NCBI GenBank assembly: GCA_964396245.1
Contig: CAYNEO010000013.1
Span: 1-64,000, forward strand
DNA: 64,000 nucleotides
Direction: 5' to 3'
Origin: CAYNEO01 sp964396245
GTDB lineage: Bacteria > Zixibacteria > MSB-5A5 > GN15 > FEB-12
Both the position numbers and the translations under genes were made by a program. Positions 48,758-56,989 of the stretch are shown piece by piece. The stretch's first letter is position 1. Every line of letters begins with the position of its first letter. Below the pieces are notes generated by a model that saw only the letters and a list, made by a program, of their open reading frames with translations, was not told the DNA's origin and did not search any database.

Positions 48758-51022
48758 ATGGTTACCAAACAGCAGGCCCTGGATTATCATTCCAAGGGCA
48801 AGAGGGGCAAAATCGAGATCAACCCTACCAAGCCATGCAGCACGCAGCTTGATCTGTCCCTCGCTTATACTCCGGGCGTGGCGCAACCCTGCCTTGAGAT
48901 ACAGAAAAACCCGGCGGATGTATACACATACACTGCCAAGGGAAACCTTGTAGCCGTAGTGTCCAACGGCACTGCCGTGCTGGGCCTTGGCAATATCGGT
49001 CCGGCGGCCGGCAAACCGGTCATGGAGGGAAAGGGTGTTCTCTTTAAACGGTTTGCGGATATCGATGTGTTCGATATCGAACTGGCCACGGAAGATCCGG
49101 ACGAAGTGATCAGGACCTGTCAGCTCCTGGAGCCTACGTTTGGCGGTATCAACCTGGAAGACATCAAAGCGCCGGAATGCTTCTACATCGAAGAGACGCT
49201 CAAAAAGACGACGAATATCCCGATTTTCCACGACGACCAGCACGGGACGGCCATCATCTCAGCGGCCGCGCTGTTGAATGCGCTGGAACTGGTCAAAAAA
49301 GACATCGGCAAAGTTCGCGTGGTATTCTCCGGGGCCGGGGCGGCTGGAATTGCCTGCGCGAAACTGTACGTTTCGCTCGGCGTCAATCCGGATAACGTGC
49401 TGATGGTAGACTCCAAGGGAGTCATGTATGAAGGCCGCGGTGATACCTACAACAAGTACAAAGCCGAATTTGTCCGCAAGACCGACCGGCATACGCTGGC
49501 CGATGCCATGAAGGGCGCCGATGTGTTCGTCGGTGTATCGGTGGCCGACACGGTGACGAAGGATATGGTCAAGTCGATGGCCAAGGACCCGATCATCTTC
49601 GCCATGGCGAACCCGGATCCGGAGATCACTTATCCGGATGCGCTGGACGCCCGCAAGGACGTGATCATGGCCACGGGTCGTTCCGATTATCCGAACCAGG
49701 TCAACAACGTGCTGGGCTTTCCGTTTATATTTCGCGGTGCGCTCGACGTGCATGCAACGGCAATTAATGAGGAAATGAAGATAGCCGCCGTCAAGGCGCT
49801 GGCGCAACTGGCGAAGCAGGATGTTCCCGACGACGTTGCCAAAGCATACGGGGTCGATCATTTCAGATTCGGTCGCGAGTATATCATTCCCAAGCCGTTC
49901 GATGATCGCATACTGGAGTGGGAGTCGGCGGCGGTCGCCAAGGCGGCAATGGATAGCGGTGTGGCGCAGAAGATGATCGACATCGACGAGTACCGGAAGG
50001 AACTCCGCACCCGAATCGGGCGGGGCCGCCTGATTATGGATGTTATGACCGACAAGGCTAAGCGCCATCCCAAGACGGTCGTGTATCCGGAAGGGAATTC
50101 CAGCCGGATTCTTCGCGCCGCTCACATGGTAAGCTCGGAAGGTATTGCCACTCCAATCTTGCTCGGCGATCCGGAGGAAATCAAAAAAGTAGCTACTGAG
50201 CATGAGATCGATATCGACGGTATCACGATTATCGATCCCGCTACTTCGGAGAAGCGGGAGGAATACGCCGAGAAGTTCTACGTGAAGCGCTGTCGGCACG
50301 GCATCACGCGTGAAAGAGCATCGCTGATCATGCGTGATAAAACATATTTCGGGATCATGATGCTCGATCAAGGTGATTGCGATACGGTGCTCTCCGGCAT
50401 TCAATCTGACTATCCGAACACGATGCGGCCGGCGCTGCAGATTATCAAGCTGCGCGAGGGTGTCACGCGCGCCTCGGGCCTGTTTGCGCTGATCCAGAAG
50501 GACAAGATATACTTGTTTGCGGATACCACCGTAAATATCAATCCGACCGCAGAGCAACTGGCCGAGATCGCCATGTGTTCGGCCAACGTGGCCCGGGCAT
50601 TCAGTATCGAGCCTCGAATCGCGATGCTTTCGTTCTCGAACTTCGGCTCGGCCCGTTACTCGGAATCGGAAAAAGTGGCGAAAGCTACCAGGATCGTCAA
50701 GCAACTCGCGCCGGACCTTATTGTCGAGGGTGAGATGCAGGCGGATACGGCTCTCACGCCGGAATACATCAAGCGGTACTTCCCGTTCTCCGAACTCAAG
50801 GAAGAAGCCAACGTTTTCATCTTCCCTGACCTCAACTCAGGCAATATCTGCTACAAGATGGCCAAACGTCTGGGTGGTATGACGGCAGTTGGTCCGATTC
50901 TGATGGGATTGTCAAAGCCGGTGCACGTACTTCATCCGAGTCTCGACGTGAACGAGATTGTAGACATGACCGCCGTAGCGGTGGTTGATGCACAAGCACT
51001 GCATCTCAACGCCAGCAAGTAG
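48758..51022 (+). CDS. maeB: NADP-dependent malic enzyme, MaeB type
   Basis: 754 residues, the length of the fused form. The N-terminal malic enzyme (about 1-430) oxidises malate to pyruvate and CO2: YTPGVAQPC, HDDQHGTAI and VFSGAGAAGIACAKLYV (NAD(P)-binding) are clear. The C-terminal phosphotransacetylase-like domain (TVVYPEGNSSRILRAAHM and onward) is regulatory in MaeB, sensing acetyl-CoA. It has its own promoter region with a palindrome, and a terminator follows. Whether NADP is preferred is inferred from the fused architecture. Confidence 0.95.
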   Translation: MVTKQQALDYHSKGKRGKIEINPTKPCSTQLDLSLAYTPGVAQPCLEIQKNPADVYTYTAKGNLVAVVSNGTAVLGLGNIGPAAGKPVMEGKGVLFKRFADIDVFDIELATEDPDEVIRTCQLLEPTFGGINLEDIKAPECFYIEETLKKTTNIPIFHDDQHGTAIISAAALLNALELVKKDIGKVRVVFSGAGAAGIACAKLYVSLGVNPDNVLMVDSKGVMYEGRGDTYNKYKAEFVRKTDRHTLADAMKGADVFVGVSVADTVTKDMVKSMAKDPIIFAMANPDPEITYPDALDARKDVIMATGRSDYPNQVNNVLGFPFIFRGALDVHATAINEEMKIAAVKALAQLAKQDVPDDVAKAYGVDHFRFGREYIIPKPFDDRILEWESAAVAKAAMDSGVAQKMIDIDEYRKELRTRIGRGRLIMDVMTDKAKRHPKTVVYPEGNSSRILRAAHMVSSEGIATPILLGDPEEIKKVATEHEIDIDGITIIDPATSEKREEYAEKFYVKRCRHGITRERASLIMRDKTYFGIMMLDQGDCDTVLSGIQSDYPNTMRPALQIIKLREGVTRASGLFALIQKDKIYLFADTTVNINPTAEQLAEIAMCSANVARAFSIEPRIAMLSFSNFGSARYSESEKVAKATRIVKQLAPDLIVEGEMQADTALTPEYIKRYFPFSELKEEANVFIFPDLNSGNICYKMAKRLGGMTAVGPILMGLSKPVHVLHPSLDVNEIVDMTAVAVVDAQALHLNASK

Positions 51023-51054
51023 GCGCAGAACCTGCCCTTAGCTGAAATATCAAG

Positions 51055-51085
51055 GGCGTCCGTCGCTACCGACGGACGCCTTTTC
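51055..51085 (+). terminator. Rho-independent terminator after maeB
   Basis: An 11-bp perfect G/C-rich stem, ggcgtccgtcg (51055-51065) with cgacggacgcc (51070-51080), loop ctac, then ttttcttg. Confidence 0.93.
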
Positions 51086-51301
51086 TTGTGAGTCACGAGA
51101 GTATCGCCTCACTAGGAAAGCACGCTCAGGGGGTCCCCGGTTGCGGGCGCAAGAACTGCCAATCTTTACTGTCTCAGGGGAAGGTCAGCATCCATCGTGG
51201 ATCCGACTGCGAATCCGAGAAGGGTGCTGACGATATCGATGTGCGACGCATTCACACGGTTGTCCCACAGCAGCGAAATTCGGTCGGCTTCCGCTTTTTT
51301 G

Positions 51302-51330
51302 TTGCGATTCGGCAGGTTACCTGCTAAACT
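51302..51330 (+). promoter_or_regulatory. Candidate promoter of mreB
   Basis: TTGCGA at 51302-51307, a 17-base spacer and TAAACT at 51325-51330. Each box matches consensus at four of six positions. The spacer contains a perfect 5-bp inverted repeat. Confidence 0.45.
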
Positions 51331-51407
51331 ATTGGCGGTTTGTTTCGATATTATTGATATCGTACAGACCGTATGTCGCATCAGGACTACTGAGTAAAGG
51401 GATTTAC

Positions 51408-52436
51408 GTGGGTTTCTTTGATCTGCTTTCTAACGATATCGGCATCGATCTCGGTACCGCCAATACGCTTGTGTACGTGCGCAACCAGGGCATCGTGCTC
51501 AACGAGCCGTCGGTGGTGGCGATCGAGCAATCGTCCGGCAAGATTCTGGCTATCGGCTCTGCCGCCAAGGAAATGACGGGCCGCACGCCGGGGGGCATCG
51601 AGGCTATCCGGCCTCTAAAAGACGGGGTGATTGCCGATTTCGAAATGTCCGAACGGCTCATTGCCGATTTTATCCGTCGCGTGGTCAAACACAAGTACCT
51701 CATGAAACCGAGAGTGGTCATTTCCGTGCCGTCCGGTATCACCGAAGTGGAGAAACGCGCCGTCCGGGATTCGGCGGAGAATGCCGGCGCCCGCGAGGTT
51801 TACCTGTTGCAGGAACCGATGGCAGCCGCTATCGGCGTGGGGTTGGCGGTCGAGCAGCCGACCGGTATCATGATTATCGATATCGGCGGCGGTACATCGG
51901 AGATTGCCGTTATCGCGCTGAACGGAATCGTGAACGATACGTCTATCCGCGTCGCCGGGGACGAGTTCAACGAGGCCATCATCAATTATCTCAAGAAAAA
52001 CTACAACCTGCTTATCGGCGAGCTCACGGCCGAGGATATCAAGATCAAGATCGGTTCGGCGCACACGCTGGACAAAGAGCTCTCGATGGAAATCAAGGGA
52101 CGCGATCTTGTAGCCGGAGTACCGAAAAACCTCAAGGTTTCGTCGGTGCAGATTCGCGAAGCGCTTTCGGAAACGCTGGATATTGTTGTCGAGGCGGTCC
52201 GGCAGGCGCTGGAGCGGACTCCGCCCGAGTTGGCCTCGGATATTCTCGAACGCGGAATCGTGCTGACCGGTGGCGGCGCGCTGCTGAGGGGACTGGACAA
52301 ACGACTGCGGGAAGAAACCAATCTTCCGGTGAACATCGCCGAAGATCCGCTGACCTGCGTTGTCCGGGGTACCGGCAAGGTGATCGAGAATTTCGAGAAG
52401 TATACGAAGGTGCTCGAACGCAGCCGCAAAGATTGA
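51408..52436 (+). CDS. mreB: Rod-shape-determining protein MreB
   Basis: 342 residues from the GTG at 51408, which has AAAGGGA 5-6 bases upstream; the frame runs 18 codons further without homology. Actin-like ATPase that guides cell-wall growth: IGIDLGTANTLVYVRNQGI (phosphate 1), SVPSGITEVEKRAVRDSAEN, IIDIGGGTSEIAVIALNGIV (phosphate 2) and GIVLTGGGALLRGLD (adenosine) are intact. The usual mreC and mreD do not follow; a terminator does. It implies a rod-shaped cell. Confidence 0.96.
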   Translation: MGFFDLLSNDIGIDLGTANTLVYVRNQGIVLNEPSVVAIEQSSGKILAIGSAAKEMTGRTPGGIEAIRPLKDGVIADFEMSERLIADFIRRVVKHKYLMKPRVVISVPSGITEVEKRAVRDSAENAGAREVYLLQEPMAAAIGVGLAVEQPTGIMIIDIGGGTSEIAVIALNGIVNDTSIRVAGDEFNEAIINYLKKNYNLLIGELTAEDIKIKIGSAHTLDKELSMEIKGRDLVAGVPKNLKVSSVQIREALSETLDIVVEAVRQALERTPPELASDILERGIVLTGGGALLRGLDKRLREETNLPVNIAEDPLTCVVRGTGKVIENFEKYTKVLERSRKD

Positions 52437-52462
52437 CATAAGTTACTATCAGATATTCGATT

Positions 52463-52488
52463 AAGCCGGAACCTCAGCCGGCTTTTTT
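52463..52488 (+). terminator. Rho-independent terminator after mreB
   Basis: aagccgg (52463-52469) pairs with ccggctt (52478-52484) around an 8-nt loop, with T6. It ends the mreB transcript before the sigma factor operon. Confidence 0.85.
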
Positions 52489-52554
52489 CATTTCAGCAGA
52501 CAGGTATTAATCTTTTTGGTGGAGATTCCGGTCATAAGGTCGGAATTTGTATGT

Positions 52555-53115
52555 ATGGCAAGCGCAGACCATGAGGAAATACAGCAACTTGTTGAACGGG
52601 CTGTCGAGGGCGACCGAGCGGCCTACTCAAAGATCGTGAGAATAATGATGAAACCGGTAGTAGCACTGGCATATCGAATGACCGGGGACCGAGAAGCGGC
52701 GAGGGACCTTGCACAGGATACATTCGTATCGGCCTGGCAGAATCTCTCGCGGTTTCGCGGCGAGGCGAAGTTCGAGAGCTGGCTGTACCGTATTGTCTCC
52801 AACAAGACGCTGAATTATCTGCACTCGCAAAAACGGTTTCAGTCGCCCGACGACTCTGGAGTGCCGGACGGGGTCTCGGAGATTGACTCGCCCGACCGGA
52901 CACTTGAAAAAGAGGAACTCCATCGGAATGTCCTGGCCTTTATGGAAAGTCTGCCGGAACAGCAACGACTGGTTTTCAACCTTCGGTTTTATCGCGAGAT
53001 GCAATTTGATGAAATCGCCGGTGTTCTCGGCAAGGCGGTCGGGACGGTGAAAACGAATTATCGCGAAGCAGTTCGCAAACTCAAAGAGCTGGCGGTGGAG
53101 AAAGGGTGGCAGTGA
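52555..53115 (+). CDS. ECF sigma factor (RpoE-like)
   Basis: 186 residues from the ATG at 52555 (TTG and GTG lie further upstream in frame). Sigma region 2 is AYRMTGDREAARDLAQDTFV, then SAWQNLSRFRGEAKFESWLY and RIVSNKTLNYL; region 4 is LPEQQRLVFNLRFYREMQFD, then EIAGVLGKAVGTVKTNYREA. It lacks region 3, as ECF factors do. It directs polymerase to stress promoters. The stop overlaps the next start (TGATG). The three genes that follow encode a membrane protein and two periplasmic proteins, so it very likely answers an envelope signal. Confidence 0.93.
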   Translation: MASADHEEIQQLVERAVEGDRAAYSKIVRIMMKPVVALAYRMTGDREAARDLAQDTFVSAWQNLSRFRGEAKFESWLYRIVSNKTLNYLHSQKRFQSPDDSGVPDGVSEIDSPDRTLEKEELHRNVLAFMESLPEQQRLVFNLRFYREMQFDEIAGVLGKAVGTVKTNYREAVRKLKELAVEKGWQ

Positions 53116-53663
53116 TGAGACGCGATGATCACCCCGATGACAGGGAGCTTCTCTTCACGCGGAAAGGGTCTCCGGACAGTAACCTGACCCCCGAAGAATC
53201 GGCGGAGATGCGAGAGCTGGCCGAGCTGTTGGGCTCCGACAGTGACTTTTATCCGGATGATTTCGAGGCGGGCGTTCTTCTGGGCAAGATCAACGAGGCG
53301 ATCGATGCCACCGGGGAGAAAAAGATTTTCCGGATGCCGTGGATCCGGTACGCAGCAGCCGCAGCGGCGATCGTTCTGCTTCTGGGCACAACCATGATCG
53401 GCTATTTCAACCGCCGGTCGGCGAGTACTCAACAGAGTGAGACGGCTGCCGACGTTACTTCGTACGATCTGAACAATGGCGCCCTGCTGGCCTCGGTGAT
53501 CGATGATACGTACCAGATGTTCGATGACGAGTCCGTGAATCTGCTGCTCCAGGATTACGCGTCCGGAGGTACCTACTCGGCCAGCGAGCATCTCGTCAAC
53601 GACCTGACGACCGAGGAACTCGATTATCTTCAGAAAAACTTTGACGTGGGAGATATACTGTAA
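53115..53663 (+). CDS. Candidate anti-sigma factor, single-pass membrane protein
   Basis: 182 residues from the ATG at 53115, one base into the sigma gene stop. The acidic N-terminal half (LTPEESAEMRELAELL, DFEAGVLLGKINEAID) could hold the sigma factor in the cytoplasm. One membrane helix (about 78-97, WIRYAAAAAAIVLLLGTTMI) follows, then a periplasmic part rich in Asp and Ser (DLTTEELDYLQKNFDVGDIL). No zinc motif (H-x3-C-x2-C) is present, so it is not a ZAS-type anti-sigma. The role is inferred from position and topology. Confidence 0.72.
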   Translation: MRRDDHPDDRELLFTRKGSPDSNLTPEESAEMRELAELLGSDSDFYPDDFEAGVLLGKINEAIDATGEKKIFRMPWIRYAAAAAAIVLLLGTTMIGYFNRRSASTQQSETAADVTSYDLNNGALLASVIDDTYQMFDDESVNLLLQDYASGGTYSASEHLVNDLTTEELDYLQKNFDVGDIL

Positions 53664-54289
53664 TGGCACGTTTGAAATATGTTATAGCGGCAGTGTTAGC
53701 GATTATGCTGACAGCCGCGGGGGTCGGTGCGCAGGCTCCGCTACCGCCGGATGAAGAAATTGACTCGACCATGCAGGTTCGGGATGAATTCAGGCCATGT
53801 TTGTTCGCCCAGGGCGAAGAAGATACATCCCGTCCGCTGCCGGGCATGGGCATGGGGCGGCCGGACGGCCCGCACGGTCGTCGGTTGATGGAGCAACAGC
53901 GGAAACATCTCGAACAGTTCCGTATGTTCGAACTTCTCAAGCTGCTGAATCTCAAGGAAGATCAGGAAGTTGAATTCCTGACGATGTACAAGAATTATCG
54001 TGATAAGCAAAATGATATTGATTCCCGGCGGCGTGACCTGGTCATCCAACTGGGTGCGGGACTGGAGGCCGACAGCCTCGCGGACAATGAGATCCAGCAC
54101 ATGGTGCAAGAGATTTTCACTCTTAACGGCGACAAGGTGAAGGCGGCGGAGCAGTTCGTGAAAGAGGCGGGTGATGTGCTCACAACTCAGCAAATCGGCA
54201 AGCTGGTAGTATTTCAGGAACGGTTTGAATACGAGCTGTTGAGCCGGCTTCGCGGATTCCGTGACCGTAACCAGATGCAGGACAGGTAA
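53663..54289 (+). CDS. Periplasmic Spy/CpxP-like protein (possible sensor)
   Basis: 208 residues. Signal peptide with cleavage near AGVGAQA. A Met/Gly/Pro-rich stretch (LPGMGMGRPDGPHGRRLMEQ) is followed by long helices with motifs LNLKEDQEVEFL and VLTTQQIGKL, close to the LTxxQ motif of CpxP/Spy. Such proteins bind misfolded proteins or metal ions; related CnrX-like proteins are sensors in ECF systems. It overlaps the previous stop by one base and belongs to the sigma operon. Confidence 0.75.
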   Translation: MARLKYVIAAVLAIMLTAAGVGAQAPLPPDEEIDSTMQVRDEFRPCLFAQGEEDTSRPLPGMGMGRPDGPHGRRLMEQQRKHLEQFRMFELLKLLNLKEDQEVEFLTMYKNYRDKQNDIDSRRRDLVIQLGAGLEADSLADNEIQHMVQEIFTLNGDKVKAAEQFVKEAGDVLTTQQIGKLVVFQERFEYELLSRLRGFRDRNQMQDR

Positions 54290-54378
54290 CGACGATTTCG
54301 TAACCGGAAACCATGGTTTTTTAGAGAATTATGAACACGCAAAACAATACGAGAGAAAGAAGAAAGGAGATGACACTC

Positions 54379-54936
54379 ATGAAAAAGGCAGCGATTTTTG
54401 CGGTGGCGGCGTTGATGCTGTTATCGACGGCCGCATTTGCCCAGCCAGGGCCGGGACATCCCGGCATGGGCAGGATGGGTGACTGCGATTTTCACGGTGG
54501 CCGCGGTATGGGCATGCGGATGGGCGGCGGGACTCCCGGCGTGCAGATGTTACTTGCCCACGCCGACGATCTCAATTTGACGCAGGATCAGAAGGACAAA
54601 TTGCAGTCGATGATGGTGGACTTCCAGACCCAGCGAGTCGACAAGCAGGCCGCGCTGGAAAAGGCGCAGATCAACCTTCGTTCCCTGATGATGAACAACG
54701 CGTCCGCGAACGAAGTTGATGCCGCTATCGATAAAGTATCCGGTGCGCGCGCCGACTTGCAGAAGATGCGATACGCGCATCGTCAGCAGGTGAAGAGCGT
54801 GCTGACCGAGGATCAGTCGACGAAGCTGAAAGAGCTGTGGAAGGATCGTCCGTTCGGCAAAGGCTTTGGCGACAGGAACTGCACCGGCGATCAGACACGT
54901 GCCCGTCAGCACAGGAGCACGGGCAGCGGACAGTAA
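54379..54936 (+). CDS. Spy/CpxP-family periplasmic chaperone-like protein
   Basis: 185 residues from the ATG at 54379, with AAAGGAG 9 bases upstream. Signal peptide MKKAAIFAVAALMLLSTAAFA. A Gly/Met/His-rich stretch (HGGRGMGMRMGGG) could bind metal; then two LTxxQ motifs (LNLTQDQKDKL, VLTEDQSTKL) on helices mark the family. It ends in a polar tail. Likely the output of the ECF module, protecting periplasmic proteins. Separated from the previous gene by 89 bases that may hold a promoter. Confidence 0.82.
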   Translation: MKKAAIFAVAALMLLSTAAFAQPGPGHPGMGRMGDCDFHGGRGMGMRMGGGTPGVQMLLAHADDLNLTQDQKDKLQSMMVDFQTQRVDKQAALEKAQINLRSLMMNNASANEVDAAIDKVSGARADLQKMRYAHRQQVKSVLTEDQSTKLKELWKDRPFGKGFGDRNCTGDQTRARQHRSTGSGQ

Positions 54937-54959
54937 TTTATCGTACTACCTCCACGGAA

Positions 54960-54988
54960 AAAAGCCCCGCCGCTTGGCGGGGCTTTTC
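54960..54988. terminator. Bidirectional rho-independent terminator
   Basis: aaaagccccgcc (54960-54971) with ggcggggctttt (54976-54987), a 12-bp stem with a gctt loop; A- and T-rich flanks serve both the Spy-like gene and the convergent phosphoesterase gene. Confidence 0.93.
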
Positions 54989-55020
54989 ATTATCCGAATA
55001 TTCGAACGCCGATGGCCAGG

Positions 55021-56784
55021 TCATTTGAAAATCAACTCACCGTAGGTACTCGGATTGTAGGACCACGGCGGCTGCAGGCCGGCCCAGTCACCGAGTCGCG
55101 CCTGTTTGCGCCGGAATTGTATGCGCCAGTGGTCGCCGTTCGACGGCGTGGCTCCCAACTGGTCCAGCGGCAGTTTTACCTCGACTGTCCAGTAGTCCGG
55201 TCCCTTTGTGGTTTTCACGTCGAGGTTCAGGTTGTACGTGTTGTTGGAGGTCCAGTACCAGTCGCTGCCGGGATAGAGCTTCTGGTCATAGATGGTCCCC
55301 AGCGGGTTGATATAAATCTGGTAAGCCAGTTTCGGATTGGTGCCCGGGTGGAGCATAACGCCGAAGCAATCCTCACCGTAGACATCGTTATCCCTTTCAG
55401 CCATCTCCGCCCGAAGTGAATCCATGTGCTCATCGTGGCAATAGGCGGCATAATAGAGGTTGTCACCGTCGTAGGCGAAATAGACGGCCGTGGAATCGAT
55501 TTCACGTTTTCCACCGTCGGGCCCGATCAATTGAACCGGCTGACCCTGCCAGCAGGCATCGGAAAGGTCGCCGTCAATAACCGGCGCCGATGTTGCGTGA
55601 ACACAGTTGACCTGTCGTGAAGCCTCGAGCGTTTGATCGACATTGGCAACATATTCCTGTGTATACGGCAGATGCGCTGCGACTGAGGGCAGCGGAAACA
55701 ATGAGCCGGTACCGGTGATGGTGAAATCGACAGTACCGGTGCCGCCCGCCGGGACGACAAACGCCTGTTGAGCAGGTTCCACCGTCCAACCGTCCGGAAC
55801 GTTCCACCGAAGCGTGTCCCTGGCTTCGACCGGTCCTATCGTGTTGTCGACCACCAGGCGGACGAGAGCGTGATCAACGGCTAAATCGCCGTTTATGGGC
55901 ATCGGTTGCTCGAATCGGAGGCCGTGATTGTCGAGAGTGTAAATCAATCGCATCTGAGCGGCGGACAGGTCATTCCATGGACGGACGCCTCCCCTCTCGA
56001 TCGGTACCGGATGAACGCCATCGCCGTCGACGGTAACCCACCCGAAATGATAAAATAGTCCGGTCGGAGTGGGTTCGGTCTCACCGCCGGAGCTGCCAAT
56101 CGACGTATAGATAATGCCGTCATACTTGCCGCTGAAATACTGATGCATGTGCCCGTTGAAAACGGCATCGACACCGTACTTCACAAAGATATCATGCAGG
56201 AAGTCCGGCATATTATCGCCGAGGCTCCTGTACCAGAACGGCTTGTGCATGAAGACAAGCGTGGCGGCGGCATCCTGGTGCGCTTTGAGATCCTCGGTGA
56301 CCCAGTCGATTTGTTCCTCCGGCCACTCCTCCGTTACCTCCCACCGGCTATTATCCATCACAACGATGTGCACGCCGCGATAGTCAAACGAGTGGTACGG
56401 TTTCCCGACATACCTCTCGTACATCGGCTGCATGTCATCGAACGTGATATCGTGGTTGCCGGGTGTGAAGTAGATTGGGCAGTTGAGATCTTTCACCAGA
56501 TTAAAATACGCAGTCCATTCCTCGTTGAGCTGAGTCGTGTCGGATGTGTAGCCCTCGATCATGTCACCAACGGTGATAATGAACTCGGGGCGAAGACGTT
56601 GAATTTCCTCCAGTACCTGTCCGTAAACACCCTCCTGGTGTTCGCCGGTGCGGTCGCCGATGATCGCAAATCTTACCGGGTACTGTGACAGGTCCGTGAG
56701 ACCGGCCGATGTTTGCGAAGCGGCTGTTCCGGCGAAGAACGCTGGTATTAACAGGAGAATTGAAAGAAGAACCCTGGTCCGCAT
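55021..56784 (-). CDS. Secreted metallophosphoesterase with CBM9-like domain
   Basis: 587 residues from the ATG at 56784 (GGGAGG 4 bases upstream). Signal peptide VLLSILLLIPAFFAGTAASQ. The phosphoesterase part (about 30-275) has VGDMIEG, PGNHD, FMHKPFW and GHMHQYFSG; the first motif is GDRTG, where calcineurin-like enzymes usually have D-x-H, so the metal site is atypical. A linker with an Ig-like segment leads to a C-terminal CBM9-like domain (VIDGDLSDACWQGQP, GDNLYYAAYCHDE, DCFGVMLHPG, WTVEVKLPLDQLG). It probably acts on sugar- or wall-linked phosphates; the substrate is unknown. A terminator follows. Confidence 0.85.
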   Translation of the reverse strand: MRTRVLLSILLLIPAFFAGTAASQTSAGLTDLSQYPVRFAIIGDRTGEHQEGVYGQVLEEIQRLRPEFIITVGDMIEGYTSDTTQLNEEWTAYFNLVKDLNCPIYFTPGNHDITFDDMQPMYERYVGKPYHSFDYRGVHIVVMDNSRWEVTEEWPEEQIDWVTEDLKAHQDAAATLVFMHKPFWYRSLGDNMPDFLHDIFVKYGVDAVFNGHMHQYFSGKYDGIIYTSIGSSGGETEPTPTGLFYHFGWVTVDGDGVHPVPIERGGVRPWNDLSAAQMRLIYTLDNHGLRFEQPMPINGDLAVDHALVRLVVDNTIGPVEARDTLRWNVPDGWTVEPAQQAFVVPAGGTGTVDFTITGTGSLFPLPSVAAHLPYTQEYVANVDQTLEASRQVNCVHATSAPVIDGDLSDACWQGQPVQLIGPDGGKREIDSTAVYFAYDGDNLYYAAYCHDEHMDSLRAEMAERDNDVYGEDCFGVMLHPGTNPKLAYQIYINPLGTIYDQKLYPGSDWYWTSNNTYNLNLDVKTTKGPDYWTVEVKLPLDQLGATPSNGDHWRIQFRRKQARLGDWAGLQPPWSYNPSTYGELIFK

Positions 56785-56928
56785 GTGGCCTCCCATGTAG
56801 TGAGTTGCGATAGAGAAGAATAATAATATCGAGAACGGTCTCTTATACAAGTGATTTTTGTCCAGTTGCCGCATTCTTACTCGGTCTGAGTGGTGAGGGG
56901 GGAGTCCAATGTATCGCTAAATCTGCCA

Positions 56929-56950
56929 ATCTGGCACGAGACTGCCAGAT
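56929..56950. promoter_or_regulatory. Inverted repeat upstream of the RNase R promoter
   Basis: ATCTGGCA (56929-56936) and TGCCAGAT (56943-56950) are perfect 8-bp arms 6 bases apart, ending 4 bases before the -35 box. This position suits an activator site; an extra half-site (tgcca at 56925) overlaps. Confidence 0.5.
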
Positions 56951-56954
56951 ATTC

Positions 56955-56983
56955 TTGACATTGACTCTGAGCACGAATATGTT
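56955..56983 (+). promoter_or_regulatory. Promoter of rnr, giving a probably leaderless mRNA
   Basis: A perfect TTGACA at 56955-56960, a 17-base spacer and TATGTT at 56978-56983. The normal start point, about 7 bases after the -10 box, falls on the ATG at 56990. There is no ribosome site. Confidence 0.7.
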
Positions 56984-56989
56984 GTTGGT

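Larger units (their letters stand above)
51023..51407. other. Intergenic region between maeB and mreB
   Basis: It holds the maeB terminator (51055-51085) and a candidate mreB promoter (51302-51330). Around 51310-51324 there is a small hairpin, gcagg-tta-cctgc, in the promoter spacer, and cgatat-tattg-atatcg at 51346-51362 is a second. Short open frames on both strands show no recognisable protein, and I consider them non-coding. Confidence 0.5.

Noticed and set aside
49259..50704. 481-codon minus-strand open frame inside maeB
   Set aside because: The plus strand encodes a complete malic enzyme over the same bases; the antisense product is rich in His/Arg/Asp and matches no family.
51088..51381. 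Small open frames on both strands between maeB and mreB
   Set aside because: They overlap each other and the mreB promoter region and show no conserved pattern.
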